Shown: positions 30,501 through 43,685 of the stretch, piece after piece
How the letters are laid out: the number at the start of each line of letters is the position of its first letter
Position numbering within the stretch: the first letter of the stretch is position 1
NCBI GenBank assembly: GCA_002989075.1
Contig: PSQN01000014.1
Location: 558,001-622,000, forward strand
DNA length: 64,000 nt
Source of the DNA: Arthonia radiata
Taxonomy: Eukaryota > Ascomycota > Arthoniomycetes > Arthoniales > Arthoniaceae
Reading direction: 5' to 3'
Program-made: the position numbers and the translations under genes
Notes under the pieces: model-generated
Database searches by the model: none
What the model was told of the DNA's origin: nothing
What the model saw: the letters and a program-made list of their open reading frames with translations, nothing else

Positions 30501-33486
30501 ATAAAACATCTAAAATAACAATATTCTAGTTATCCTAGAAATAAAAAAGAAAAGGATAGTAAAATAATAGAAGATACTAGAAATAAAACTTTAGAAGATC
30601 TAGAAGATAAGTTTACTATCTAATTATAATAGATAATTCTAGAATATTAGTATATACTAACTAACATTATTAGGAAACTCTAATATTAGTAATTTTACTA
30701 GTAGTAGAGCAACTACTATTAATACTAGTAAAAGATCTATAAGAGATTTATTTTTTAACTTAGCTCTATAGAAAATAGACACCAAAAAGCCTCTAATATA
30801 GAAGCTAGCTATAGAGAGGGTATCATTAAATTTACTATTAAAAATAACCTCTCTTTAAGAGTACTAAATAGTAATTCTTTTATAGAATTACTAGCTCTAG
30901 AATTACTAGCTCTAGTAAAGCTATAAGTTAGACTCTATTGGTTCTTTATTTTATATCTAGGTCTCTATTTTTAGATCTACTAAGCTCTACAAGTAAACCT
31001 TTTTATAATATTAATTAGTTTACTTAAACTAGCCAATATAGAGAACTACTAATTATTAGCCCTTATATTATTTCAAAGGATCTAGAATCAATTTATATCT
31101 ACTATAAAATCTAATTTAACTAGATCTAGAACAATATAAGACTAAAATTAGTCTATTTAGTCTAAGTTTAGACGTCTAGACCTCTAGTAATTTTATTAAC
31201 TATTTAGAAATTACTATATACTCTATATAAATAGTAGTTTTACTATTAAAAATACTATTTAAGGCCTAGTACTACTAGAATAGATATATAAAGATAATTA
31301 TCTCTATAGTATACTTATAAGAATACTAAAAGACTTTTTAATAGAGTCTTCTATATCTAGGTAAGCCAATATACTTATAAACTATTAGATATAGGACTAT
31401 ATAACTAACTAAAATTTAGTATTACTAGAGATAATAATAAGAATATAAATAAACTAATAAGCCTCTATTAAGAGTTTAGCTATCTAGAAGATAGTAATAC
31501 CTATCTAGTTAATATTAGATACTTAGTATATATTATAAATTTAGTAGTTTAAGCTTTTTTATATAAGCTAGCTATAGAGCTTAATATACGTTAGCTATTA
31601 GAAATGTAATTAGAGGTAATAAATATACTATAATAATTATATAACTATTTTAAAGTAAACTAATATAAGTTTAGAAGCTACTTCTACTACTATTTATAAG
31701 CTACTACTAGCTAAAGTTTAAAAGTTAATTAACCAAATTTAATATAGCCTCTAACTAAAATAAAACACAAAAAATAAGCTAAAATTTAGATATAAGTAAG
31801 TCTACCTTATATTTAGATAATATAACTAGATAGAATTTAACTATTAAAATACTAGTATCCTTTATTAATTTATAAAGCTCTATAAGAAACCTAATTACTA
31901 AGAATATTAGCTTATAACCCTACTATATTAGTACTATAATATTTAATATTCTAGCTAATATAGTAAAAATACTTAAAATATTTAAGAAAGTAATAATAAA
32001 GCTATAAGGTAGTAGCTATCCTACCTTATATTGTAGTGTACTATACTAAAAAAGAACTAGAAGATACTAAAAATAATAACAATAATCTTATTTTTAAAAT
32101 AGTACTAGGGTCTAGCCTTAAAAAGCTAATGAAGTATTAAAATATTAATTTAAAAAAAAGATAAACTATTGTTTATCATAATACTAGATTCTAGATGTAA
32201 AATAAATATATTTAGGTATCTAGATTATGATAATAAAAAGATTAAAACAATAAAAAATAAGTTCATTACTAAATATAATATATAAGTTACTAAATATATC
32301 TATTTTAGATATAAAACCTAATTACTTATCTAGTATAAAGAACTTTTTAATTAGATCTAGTAATTATATTATTAGATCTAATAAAATAGTAGATACTACT
32401 AGTTTTACTAGATCTAATCTAGATAATATTAGTAGTAACAACAATAAATATAGCGATAGAGAGAATGATAACAATATTAATTATATTAATTATTTTTAAA
32501 GCTCTAAGGTATTAAAATTAGTAAGTTTATCTAATATAATCAAGATCTAATCTAGATCTAATACTAATTGTAATATAGACCAATCCTATAAAATACTAGT
32601 AACTAAATAAAATCCCATTCAAGCCTACTTAGTACTAATATATCTAGCTATACCAGCTACTTTAGCTTCTATAGAATCTAAATTCTCTTAACGCTTAGAT
32701 ATAGTTACTAAAAAGAGAAATTAACTAGCTAAGAATGGTATAAGTATTATACTATATCTAAAACACTAGGCCCCTTATGCAATAAGGATAACAATATTGG
32801 AAACCTAGCTAAAAATACTAAAAATACTAGAAAGAAAATAAAAGTAATAGCTTTATCTAATTATAATAGCTCTAAGCTAATTAAAAATTTACCTACTAGC
32901 CTATTTAAGCCTAGTTCTAATCTAGAAGATAATCTAGAAGAGGATCTAGAAGAATAAAGTCTAGAAGATTAATTGTCTATATTAGTTTCTAGTCCTAATC
33001 TAGATAAAAATAGTAGTAAAAATAGCTTAACTACTAATACTAGACATTCTAATAGATCTAGTAGTCTAGTTTTAGATACTATAGAGGATGCTACTACTAA
33101 TTACTAAACTAAATCTTCTATAGATAAGCTAAGTCAATTTTATCCTTCTAGATAGATTATAATATAGCTAAAATTATTTCTAAATTATAATTTAGCAGAA
33201 TATATTAGCTTAGAATACTAGAATAAATTTAAGATACTTATATAAAGCTTAGATTTTAATCTATTTAGATATTAAGTTTTTGAACTTTTAGTACTAGTAT
33301 AACGTCTAATATAGTATCTAAATGTATTATAAAATTATTCTATCTCTATTAATTATAATTTAGATTAATCCTAATCTAAACCAGAACCAAACCAACAAAT
33401 TAGCCCTATGTATGATCCAAATCGAACCGAACCGAACTAGATTAATTCAGATTAATTTGGATTACTAGATCCGATTTGATATACTG
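27538..33486 (+). mobile_element. hAT-family DNA transposon, RIP-degraded
   Basis: The left end CAGTATGTTAAATCGG (27,538) and right end CCGATTTGATATACTG (to 33,486) are inverted repeats with two mismatches in 16 bases; the similarity continues loosely inward. The flanks TATATAGT (27,530-27,537) and TATACAAC (33,487-33,494) are 8 bp and differ only by transitions of the RIP type, as expected for the 8-bp target duplication of hAT elements. On the plus strand at about 32,640-32,735 a translated stretch still reads YLAIPATLAS followed by DIVTKKRN, the hAT C-terminal dimerisation motif (normally YLAIPATSASSERVFS..GDIVTKKRN). Many stop codons interrupt the frame, so the transposase is dead. An internal palindromic repeat lies at about 29,975-30,125. 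Total length is 5.95 kb. Confidence 0.82.
29975..30125. repeat. Short inverted/tandem repeats inside the hAT element
   Basis: Many copies of the words AGTAATTAGAATT and TTATAATCTAGATT occur in direct and inverted arrangement (for example taatctagattagtaactag and tctagattactaattctaat). Subterminal-like short repeats are common in hAT elements, but these lie in the interior. Their function is unknown. Confidence 0.55.
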
Positions 33487-36400
33487 TATACAACTTATAG
33501 AAAAACAATATCTCTAGAAATTTTAATTATCTAGAATACTAATAGTAATCTAAATTTAAGTTCAACTTTATATTTTATTACTATTTGAAAACTAGATCTA
33601 CAGGTCTATAGATTATACTATTTTCTGTTATAAAGTATGTAATTTATATTAAGATTGATAACTAATAATATTTAGATTTTAGAAATAATACTAAAATTTA
33701 ACTTATAATAAAGCTTCTAGTAATAATAGCTATAGAATAGATAATTAATATAGTAGCTAGTAAAGACCTTCTAGATCTAAATACAAATCTAAAAAATGTA
33801 GTTATTTAAATTTAATTAATCTTATATTTAGTTTAAACTACCTTATTATTAAGATACTAAAAAAGTATATAATAGAATACTATAGCTTTCTAAAACTAGA
33901 TAGCTACTAAATATCTATAGAGACTTTAATAACAATACAGATATAAATATAGTTATTTATAAAAATATAAGTATCTGTAAAAATATATAGTATATATAAT
34001 ATATATACTACATCTATAAACTAGTGTAATAAGATCCTACGATATAAAAGAAGTACTTAAAGCTAAAATAGTAGTATCTAAAAACTATACAGTATATTAG
34101 ATTATATCTAGAGTACCCTTATAATACCTTAAAGGCCCTCTTAGAAGTTCAGAAATAGTTATAATCTAGTTATAAAAAGTTTTAAGTCTAGTTTTTAGTA
34201 TCTATACTATACTAATCTAAATTAAATAAGCTACTAAAACTACGTTAAAACTAGAATAGTTTCTAAAATAACTTCTATATCTAGACTAAGTAAAGACTCT
34301 ATATTTAATAAAGTATTTATAATTTAATAAATTATAATCAAAGTTATAGATAATAAACTAATCCATATCTTATACTAAATATTAAATTAGTAGAAATTTT
34401 AAGAAATTTTCTAGAAAAGCTCTAATTATAGTTATAAGATTTAATTTTATATACTATAAGTAATAAAATACTACTATTAAACTATATATAAATCTATTTT
34501 GAGAAGCTATACTAGAGTTATTTAATTCTATTTAAAAAAAAATTAACTATATAGTATTATAAAGCTAACTTACTATCTAGTAGTACTAGATAAAAAGTTC
34601 TTAAAGCTCTAGAATTTAGACTAAAAGTTACTATAGAAAGATATTCTACTACCTATTATAGTACCTACTGCGCTAAGCTAGACTTAGAATAAAAAGTATA
34701 GTTATAATTTAATGAAAATTTAGATAAAAATCTAAGTCCTAAGTAAAGTTAGACTAATAGTAGGTTATTAGTAAATAATAATTATATACCTATAATAAAG
34801 TAGTAGAACTAGATTAGAATTTATCTTAACTATAGTAGTAGTAGTTATAACTAATATAGCTAGATTTAGTAGAAATATATAGTTTAATAGAGATAGTAGT
34901 TATAAGATTTAGATTTATAAGTATTTTTAAATCTAGTATTATCTAGTCTATAAATTATTTTGAAACTATTCTACCATAATACTAATCTAATTAAACATAG
35001 TATTCTAATAGTATTCTAATCTATAGGATAGGCTATAAGATATTATTCTTAACCTAGCTATAACTACTATCAATATAGTTTTAAATCTAGTTAACTAGAT
35101 TTACTATAGCTAGATTATTAAAAGCCTTATTTATAGGTAGCTAAGAGCTATATAGCTCTATACTAGAATTAAAGCTCTAATATAGTAACTTAATATACTT
35201 AAAGATTTTAGTATTAGCTTTGTTAACCAATTTATTACCTAGACTATACTACTAGGCCTATAGCTAAATATAAAAAGTATAAAGTAGAGTAAGATAGTCT
35301 TTATAGAATACTTTTTATTATTTTAAACCTTCTTACTAAAGATTAAAAAGAAGTTAGTATATATAAGAAGGTTATAAGTACCTTATAGCCTATTCTATAG
35401 GTTAAGATACTATTAAATTGATATTATAAATCTATTGAAATACTATACTAAAATAGATATAGAACGGTTTTAAGACTAGATAATACTATAATCAAAGATA
35501 CTTATATATTTAGATCTTGCGACTACTACTACTACTAAAATTTAAATCTTTACTTATAATCTAGTTATAATAGTTATTATTATTAAAATTATAGTAGAAA
35601 TAAGATCTAATCTAGTTTTACTACTATATTATAACTATATTATAACTTTATATTAAACCAACGACCTGCTACTGGTCTAATTCTACTTAAGATTTAGATT
35701 TTTATCTAGCTTTAATATAGGTTACAGTTATAAGATCTAGATCTTATAATTTTACTTTTATTTCTAAGTCTAGCTTAGCTAATTAGTTACTATATTAGGT
35801 AGTAGAGTATCTTTCTATAGTAAATTTTAGTATAGATTCTAAAAAACTAAGAATTTTTATTCTAGCGTTGCTATCTAGTAAGATAGCTTTAGATTACCAG
35901 ATAGCTACTTCCTCTTTAAGCTAGGGTTTCATAACCCTAGCGTAGCTTCCTAAAAAAATTAGCTTTAATTTAATACTAGTAATATATTACTTTTATATAG
36001 AACTAGATCTTGCGACCGCTACTAAAACTAGAACTAGAATAATATTATAAACTTATATTTATCTAGATATTTAGAGAGACATAGAGATAATTTCTAGATT
36101 TAAATTCTAAATCCAAATAGAATCTTACCTTATATTTAGTAGTATAATAGATTTTATTGTTATAATATATATATCTACTAAATATAAAGAATATATAAAG
36201 ACTTTTATTATTATAGATATAAAAATACTTCTTAGAACTAGACTACTATTAGTATAGTTTTAGAACTATCTATTATCTAGATATAACCTAGTAAAAATCC
36301 TATAACTATTCTATAACCTTATTAAAACTATATATTAACTGTTTCTTACCTGAGAAGAAGGCCTCTAAGGTATATCTTTACTAAGTAAAAACCTAGTATA

Positions 36401-38777
36401 TATTAATTTAAAGTTAATTAGTATCTAAAATAGAGAGTATTAAGCTTACTATCTTAAACTTATCTTTTAATCTTCTAATACTAGTATAGTAAGTATACTT
36501 AGTATATTATCTTTTAGACTACTTATAAGTCTAGTTCTTATAATACTTAAAGTTGGAGTTTATAGAAGAGCTACTATATATAGCTATATTGCTAAATAAG
36601 GCCTTTATATAGTAATAGTATACTAAAATATAAGCCTTTAGCTAAGACTATATTAATAAAGATATAGTATAAAAGATAGAGTTTAAGAAAATAAACTAGT
36701 AAGACTTTATAGATAACTTAGACTTATAAGTAGTACTATAGTAAAAGAAAGAAGTAATAATCTTATTATTATTAGAGTTATTCTTATAAATATAATACTT
36801 TTAGTAAGCTGGAATACTAATAGTTGGACTAGAATAAAAAAGTAAGAGATAGTAGACTTATAAGGAGTTATAAAAGTTATAAATAGTATAAATAAAACTA
36901 TAGATAATTTAAAAATTAGTAAAGAGACTTTAGAAGCTTTCTTCTTATAGATATTATATAGTAAAGCTTTAAGATTAATAGTAGCTTTAGAGTCCTTAAT
37001 ACTATAAGTTAAGTAGTAAGTTAGTACTTTAAAGAAGCTTACTCTAGTATTAAGTTTATTAATAAAATTAAAACTTAATATAGTAAAAATTATAAAGATA
37101 AATTAAAGGTAATCTAGTACTATATTAACTATAAACTTATTATCTAAGAAAAGAAGTAAAGGTTTACTAAAGAAAAAAGGCTTATAAGCTAAGTAGAAGA
37201 GTATAATAATATTAAGAAAAGAAAGAGAAAGTTTAAAAGAGTAGAAGCCTTATTTCATACCTACTATTAGGTACTAATAATAAAGCTTTTACCTATAGAT
37301 ACTAATTTAGAAGTAAAGAAGCCTATTTATATAGATTACTACTACTTATAAGGATAATTAATTAGTAAAAGTATATATAAAAGTATATAAAAGAACTTAA
37401 AATTAGATAAAAATAATATAAAACCTTACTACTAAGCTTATAACTTAGGCTTAGAAGCTTTAAATTAAAATTAAAGCTTAGTACTATAACTTAGTACTAT
37501 AAAAAACTAGTACTAAATAATATATAGGATAATAGTAAGTAATATTACTTTTTTTCTAACTAAACATATATATAAGCTAGTAGATTTTTAATAAGGTTAT
37601 TACTCTATATAAGATAGTAAATAGAAGGTATAGTAGATATGTTAGATTATATCTAGATCAAGAGTAATTTTCCTTTAGAGAGAAGGTAGTTATAATATAT
37701 AGATATTTTAATAGTAAATTAAAATAGAATGTTATCTATTTAGAAAGGCTATAATCCTAGAAGAATATCTTTTATCTAGTAGATATATTTCTTCCTTTTT
37801 TCCTTAATAATTAACTTAAATACTAGTAGAGTCTATTAGAACTCTTTTTACTACCTAATTACTCTCTACCCTATATCTAGATTATACTAGAGATAATTAC
37901 TACAGTAAGTTAGTATAGTTCTAGATCCCTCTATCTTCTCCTATAGCTAGCTCTATATAGCCTTTTAAAGGGTAACTAGCTCTAGTAGTATTAAGGTTAT
38001 ATTACTATATAACTAGTATAGTAACTAGAGTAGGATTAGATATTATCTTCTATAACAAAGGTTAAATATAGTTTTTTTATTTAAAAGGGCTAAAGAACCT
38101 AAAACTTATATTTAGTATACTTTAGAGCTTTAGTTTTAAAAGTTTTTAACTTAGTAAAATATATACTTTTTAGCCTTAGAATAATATTTTAGAAAAATAG
38201 TAGTATATAGGCTATAGACGTTATATAGTAATATCTATTAGCTTCCTATATAGCGTAGCTTAATATAAAAGGCCTTATAGTAGTAAATTAACTATAGAAG
38301 AGGGTAGTAATATACTAGCTATGTACTACTATTATTACTAAGATATAGTAGTAATATCTATTCTATATATATAGATAAAATAATTATAGTATTACGTCCC
38401 TACTTGCTTTAGTAATATTATATATTATATTAGAAATTTCCTTTATTTAAGAGAAGCTTTAATAGGCCTAACTTTATTATTTCTATTATTTCTATTATTT
38501 CTATTATTTTAATAGTAGGAATAGTAGTAGTAGTATTAGTAAGAGAGAAAGAAGGTATAGTAATATGATTAGAGCTTAGTATATATTAGTCTTAGCTCTA
38601 TATAGCCCTATAGTCCTATTATATAATAAAAGGCTTAGTATATATTATATCTATTATATTTATTTTATTATATATATATATATAGCTTAAATAATATTAT
38701 ATTCTTATAAAAACTACTATAGTAAAGAGCTCTCTTTATAGACTTTCTTTTATACTTATTATAATAAAATTATAAGT
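33487..38777. other. Unassigned AT-rich, RIP-degraded sequence
   Basis: 5.3 kb without any long open frame. Noticeable parts are: an exact 13-bp word TAGATCTTGCGAC at 35,511-35,523 and 36,004-36,016 (493 bp apart); a perfect 9-bp-arm hairpin at 35,920-35,941; a region at about 36,590-37,260 whose plus-strand translation is Lys/Arg-rich near its end (KKRKRKFKRVEA), weakly recalling the tail of Fot1/pogo-type transposases; a 9-bp tandem tract (ttatttcta units) at about 38,481-38,518; and TA microsatellite at 38,672-38,687. Probably several old transposon remnants; no family is assigned with confidence. Confidence 0.5.
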
Positions 38778-38782
38778 AGAAT

Positions 38783-39289
38783 TGTTAAAAAGGTGCAGGG
38801 AAGAAGAAGGATACTACTACAAAGAGTAGGAAGACGAGACTAGCTTAGGACTGGTGCAATACTTAAGCTTATTATAGATACAATACTTAGTAACAAAGAG
38901 AAGCTGTTATTGTGTTGTCTGTCTTATTAGCTAGAATCCTCTAGAGGGATCCTAGCTTATATATCTAAGTCTAGCAGCTTGTATAGGACTTAATAGATAT
39001 CTGTTCTTTTAATAGGGGCCAGATAACCCGTAACTTACCGCATAAGACAATAATTCTGTCTATCTAAAACTGTTAGTCTTTAAGTCTATTCCGTGTTGTC
39101 TTAGACTACGGGCTAGCTGTCTAGGACGGGTCGTACAATGCTTCTTTTTAACCTAGACTCGGGCTACTAGGCCCGACCCTTTAGGTAAAAGGCTTGTTTT
39201 ATTCTAAACCGAGACAGCTGGTAGGACCTATTCGATACTCCAGGCCCCTAGGGGTTCCGGCTAACCAGCTAGTTGGTTAATTTCTAACA
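38783..39289 (-). repeat. 3' LTR of copia copy 1
   Basis: 507 bp, beginning TGTTAAAAAGG and ending CTAACA on the plus strand. It matches the LTR at 43,686-44,192 over its full length, with differences mostly of the RIP type. The purine tract on the minus strand lies immediately inside it (39,290-39,298). Confidence 0.92.
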
Positions 39290-42200
39290 CACCTCCTTAA
39301 TCGACTAGTTGTTTTAGCCGGATTGTAAGCTAATTTAAGTTCTAAACGTTAGTATTTTAGCTAAGTCGATCGGTTTTGTTAAACTGTCTGCTAATTGTTC
39401 CTTTGTAGAAACGTATTTAAGCTCTGTTTGGCCTACCTGAACGTTTTCTCTAACATAGTGATACTGTATATCAATATGCTTAGATTTAGCTCAGAAGGTA
39501 GGGTTTTTTGTAAGTTCTTTTGCCGAATTGCTGTCGGTAAGTAACAGTTTTACCGGCAAAACCGGGGTCTCCGGTCTATTTGACCGGCTTGCCCGGGCAA
39601 ATATATGCTTGCCTGGTGCGTTGGAGCCTGCCAAGTCTTTTTATCCGCAGACTTTTTAAAAGTACCCGCTAAAACGGTAGTAATCGAATTTTCTTCAAAA
39701 ATCCCGGACAGTTTGGTAGCAATTGATTAGATAAATGACTGTTCCTTTATAGCTTCTTTAAGGGCCATATATTTGGCCTCACAAGAGCTTAAGGCGACCG
39801 TTTTTTGTAGCTTCGAATTTCAGCTAGGGGCTCCGTTCCTGAGTAGAAAGATATAGCCGGTAGTCGATCTCCTGGTACCGAGGTCCCCCCCCCCAATCTG
39901 CGTCACAATAGCCAGTTATACCGTCTATTGAGGGAGATTTGTAGTAAAGGCCAAGGTTAGGAGTTTTATCTAAGTAAGCCCAAAGGCTACTCAAAACTCT
40001 CCAGTGCTCCTCGCTAGAATTCGATATGTATCGGGCTAGTAGGCTAGTTGTAAAGGCAATATCGGGTCTTGTCTTTGTTGTTAGATACAAAATTAATCCA
40101 ATTTGTTGCTAATAATTAGAAATATCGGCACTGCTAGCTTAGTTAGGATTCGGTACTAATTTTGAGCCGACGGGTTGCGGTATTTTCCTGGGCATTTGGC
40201 CGTTTTTCTTCGAGTATTTGGTTAAAATTTTAGCTAAATAAGTCGACTGGTCTAGGCGAATTGTTTTCGCCGGGCGATCTCGGGTAATTTTAATTCCTAG
40301 AAACTTACTAACGTCTCCTAAGTTCTTAACTATAAGAGTCTTATTTAGTTCCTGGTAGATTCTAGAGATTGTTTTGGTAGAATCGGATACAGCTATAATA
40401 TCGTCTATATAGACAATTAAAATTGCCTGCTTTCCGGTTCTTCGAATATAAACCGACTAATCGGATACTAGAGGTTCGAAACCTATTCCCCTTAGTAATT
40501 CTTGAAGATAGGCTTTCTACTGTCGGCCGGCCTGTTTTAGACCGTAAAGGGCCTTCTTTATTCAACAAACTTTATTAGTTCCGTTAGATAGGCCAGTTGG
40601 TTGCTTAACATAGACAACCTCGTCTAACTTTGCGTTAGAATAAGCTAATTTTACGTCCTATTGCTTTATTTCCTAGTCTTTCTCTGCTGCTAAGGCTAGT
40701 ATAAGCCGGTAAGTAATTAGATTTACTATATTCGCAAAGGTCTCTGTAAAATCGAGGCCGGGTCTTTGCTGGCAGTTCTTGGCTACCCAGCGGGCTTTAA
40801 AAATCGGCTCGCCCTCCGGGAGGTACTTAATCTTCGGTACCCAGCGCCCTTTTAGCGCCTTTCTACCCGGCGGCAGCTCGGTTAATATCTAGGTTTCTTA
40901 GTTAGCTAGCTCTTTAAGCTCCGACTGCATTGCGTCTAGCTAAGAAGGCCAATCCTTGGATACCCTCATTTCTTTTAAATTAGTAGGCTCTTTAGTAACT
41001 GCGACTAAGGCCTGTTCGGCGTATTGTTCTAGATTATTGTAGAACTCGTCAAACTAATTTTTGTCAGCGTTTTTGTATATAAAATCTATTTCCTGGGCGC
41101 AATCGATGTCTGCCCGGCCGGGGTCTTCGGTACTTCTGTAATCTAACTCGGTAGGAAGGTTAGACTCGTTTAGAGCTCTAGTTTAATATAGTTCTTATTC
41201 AGATTCGTCCGCTAGTTGTTAAGATATAGGGGGGGTATACTGTTTCTTATACAGAGGACTCCCTCCTTTATTGGGAGGTACCTCCCTATTATCTTAAGAT
41301 TTAGCGGTCGAATTTAGCTCGTTTTTGAACTCAACTTCTAGTTGTTCTTCGGGCTCTTCAGGAATGCTCTTGGTTAATTAATTAACCGTAGATCCCCGTA
41401 GGTCCCAAACAAATTTTCCTTTCTGAACGTAGACGTCTCTCCCCCAGTAAATCTTCCGGCTATTGGGGTCTAAGAGCTTATATTGGTTCAATCCGTAGCC
41501 TATTAGGATATAGGTAGTTGCTCTAGCGTCTAGTTCTTTTGGTTTAGGTTCTTTAAGATAAGTAACTGAGCCCCAGATTTTAATAGTACTGATATCCGGT
41601 TTTTTGCCGTATTTTACTTTGTACGGGGTAATAAACCCCAGCAATCCGGTATAAGAAGTCCTGTTATAAATATAGGTAGCTGCTTTTAGCGCTTCGCCCT
41701 AATATATCTGGGGTAGCCCGGCGGTATAAAGCATTGCTCGAACTTTACTAACAATTGTTCGGTTAAAGCGTTCGGCTCGTCTGTTTTGCTGGGGAGTATA
41801 CGGTACGGATGTCGTTAGAATAGCTTCTTTTTGTTTTAGAAGCTGTTTTACCCGGCCTTCTCGGTATTCTTTTGCGTTGTTTGAGTATAATCTTTTAAAA
41901 GGATGCTCGGACTGCGTTTCTTTCCGGGTAATATAAGTAGATAGTGCGTCGAAAATCTAGTCTTTAGACTGTAGTACCTCGGTAGTCGTATACCGGGTTT
42001 TATTGTCTATAAAGCTAGTAAATAATCGACCTTTGGAAGGGGTTTGCGGTACAATTGGCCCGCAAATATCTAAGTAGACTTTTTCCAAATAATTAGCCGA
42101 TTCGTCCAGAGTTTCTCGGCTAACTTTAGCCGTTGCCTTTGCTTCAAAGTAAATTTAGCAATTATCTCCTGATTTGTCCGAATAATCTGTTCCTAGGGCA

Positions 42201-43685
42201 ACTTTTTTGAGCTATTTTAAGGCGTTTTCGCCTATATGTCCTATCCGTTGATACTAAAGGTCAGTTTTCAAAGAAATAGTGTAGAGAGATTAAACTATAT
42301 TGATAGTCTGAGCTTCTATTACTATTAGACCGTTAACATACCGCCCCTCGGTAGTTAGTTGTCCGGCCTAATTAACTTTTGGCTTGTTTTAGCTAAGAAT
42401 TACCTTACCTCCCCTCTTTCTAACCTTGTTAAAGCTTAGGAGGTTAATTCCGAATTCCTTAACAAACAAAACTTCGTCTAGGACAATTGTTTTGTTCTTA
42501 AAGAACAGTTTTACTTTGCCTATCTGTAAGGCTCAGATTGCCTTCCCCCCTCTCCAACAAATAATCCGGTTAGTTAGCCGAATATCTGTTAGAAGGTCAA
42601 TATTCGAGCAAATATAGCTTGTTGAGCCTGTATCGAGGATCTAAGAATTAATAGAGTGGTTGACTCCGTCTAGTAATGCTGTAAAGCATTGTTCTTCTTG
42701 TAGATCGGAACTCTGTACAGAAAATATTGAAAAATCGGTATTTTTGGAGCTTTTGTTGGAATTTGGCCGGAGGTTTGGGTATTTTTTCCAACAAGTTGCC
42801 GGCTTATGCCCTTTTTTGTTGCAAAAGGGGCATTTTTCTTGGTTTTTATCCGGAGATTTTAATTTATCTCTGGTCCTTTGAGTCGATTTGTTGTCTATTG
42901 CAGTAAAAACCTTTTCTGCTGGAGTACTACCGTAGATTCGGCGAGACTCGTCTATAAGTTAACTAAATAAGTCCTGTAGACTTATATCGCTAGTCGTTTG
43001 CCGGTAGCTTTGGCTAATAATAGCTACCGTGTGCTCGTATTCGGGGGTCAGATTGTAAAGGACGTAGGCAGCTACCACCTTGTTGGGTAGTGCTAGTCCT
43101 CGGGTTGCCAAATCGTCCGTTAATTGCCTAATTTTAGCAAGGTAAAGCTCAAGGTTTTTTACCTTACTAAGTATAGTGCTAAAGAGCTCCTTACAAATTA
43201 GAAACTCGGAACTAAAACCTTTCGATTCGTATAACCTTTTTAGGCTATCTCAAAGCTCTAGAGAGTTATAAATCCCCTTTGTTTGAATAAGGGGACCGTT
43301 CTCTAGAGTTAGTCGAATAAGGGCTGCTGCCCTTGTTAACCGTTCCTAGCGGCTAGCTTCGGTAATATCTCTAGCTAGATAGCCGGAAAAGGGGATTATA
43401 ACATTACCGTAGCCCTTTTTAGTTAAAAGAGTCTCTATTCGAATCGACCAAATGTCTCAATTAGTAGAGCCCTTAAGTTTAGAGATCTTGTGAGAGGAGT
43501 CCATAGCCGAATATATAGTCGAAGATTTCCGAAAAAAGGAAATCCTGTTATAATAGTTGAATTAGGCTCAAAATTTAGAGTCGATTGGTGATAGGATCGT
43601 TCGGAGGTGCCGATAGGTATCGTAGAGGAAATATTTTCTAAAAAGGAAATTCGAAAGGAATTGGTGCTAACCCGGGCTTATAACC

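Noticed and set aside
36590-37480. Possible Fot1/pogo transposase remnant
   Set aside because: Only a basic Lys/Arg-rich stretch and a loose helical pattern; no HTH or catalytic motif and no terminal inverted repeats found, so no element is called.
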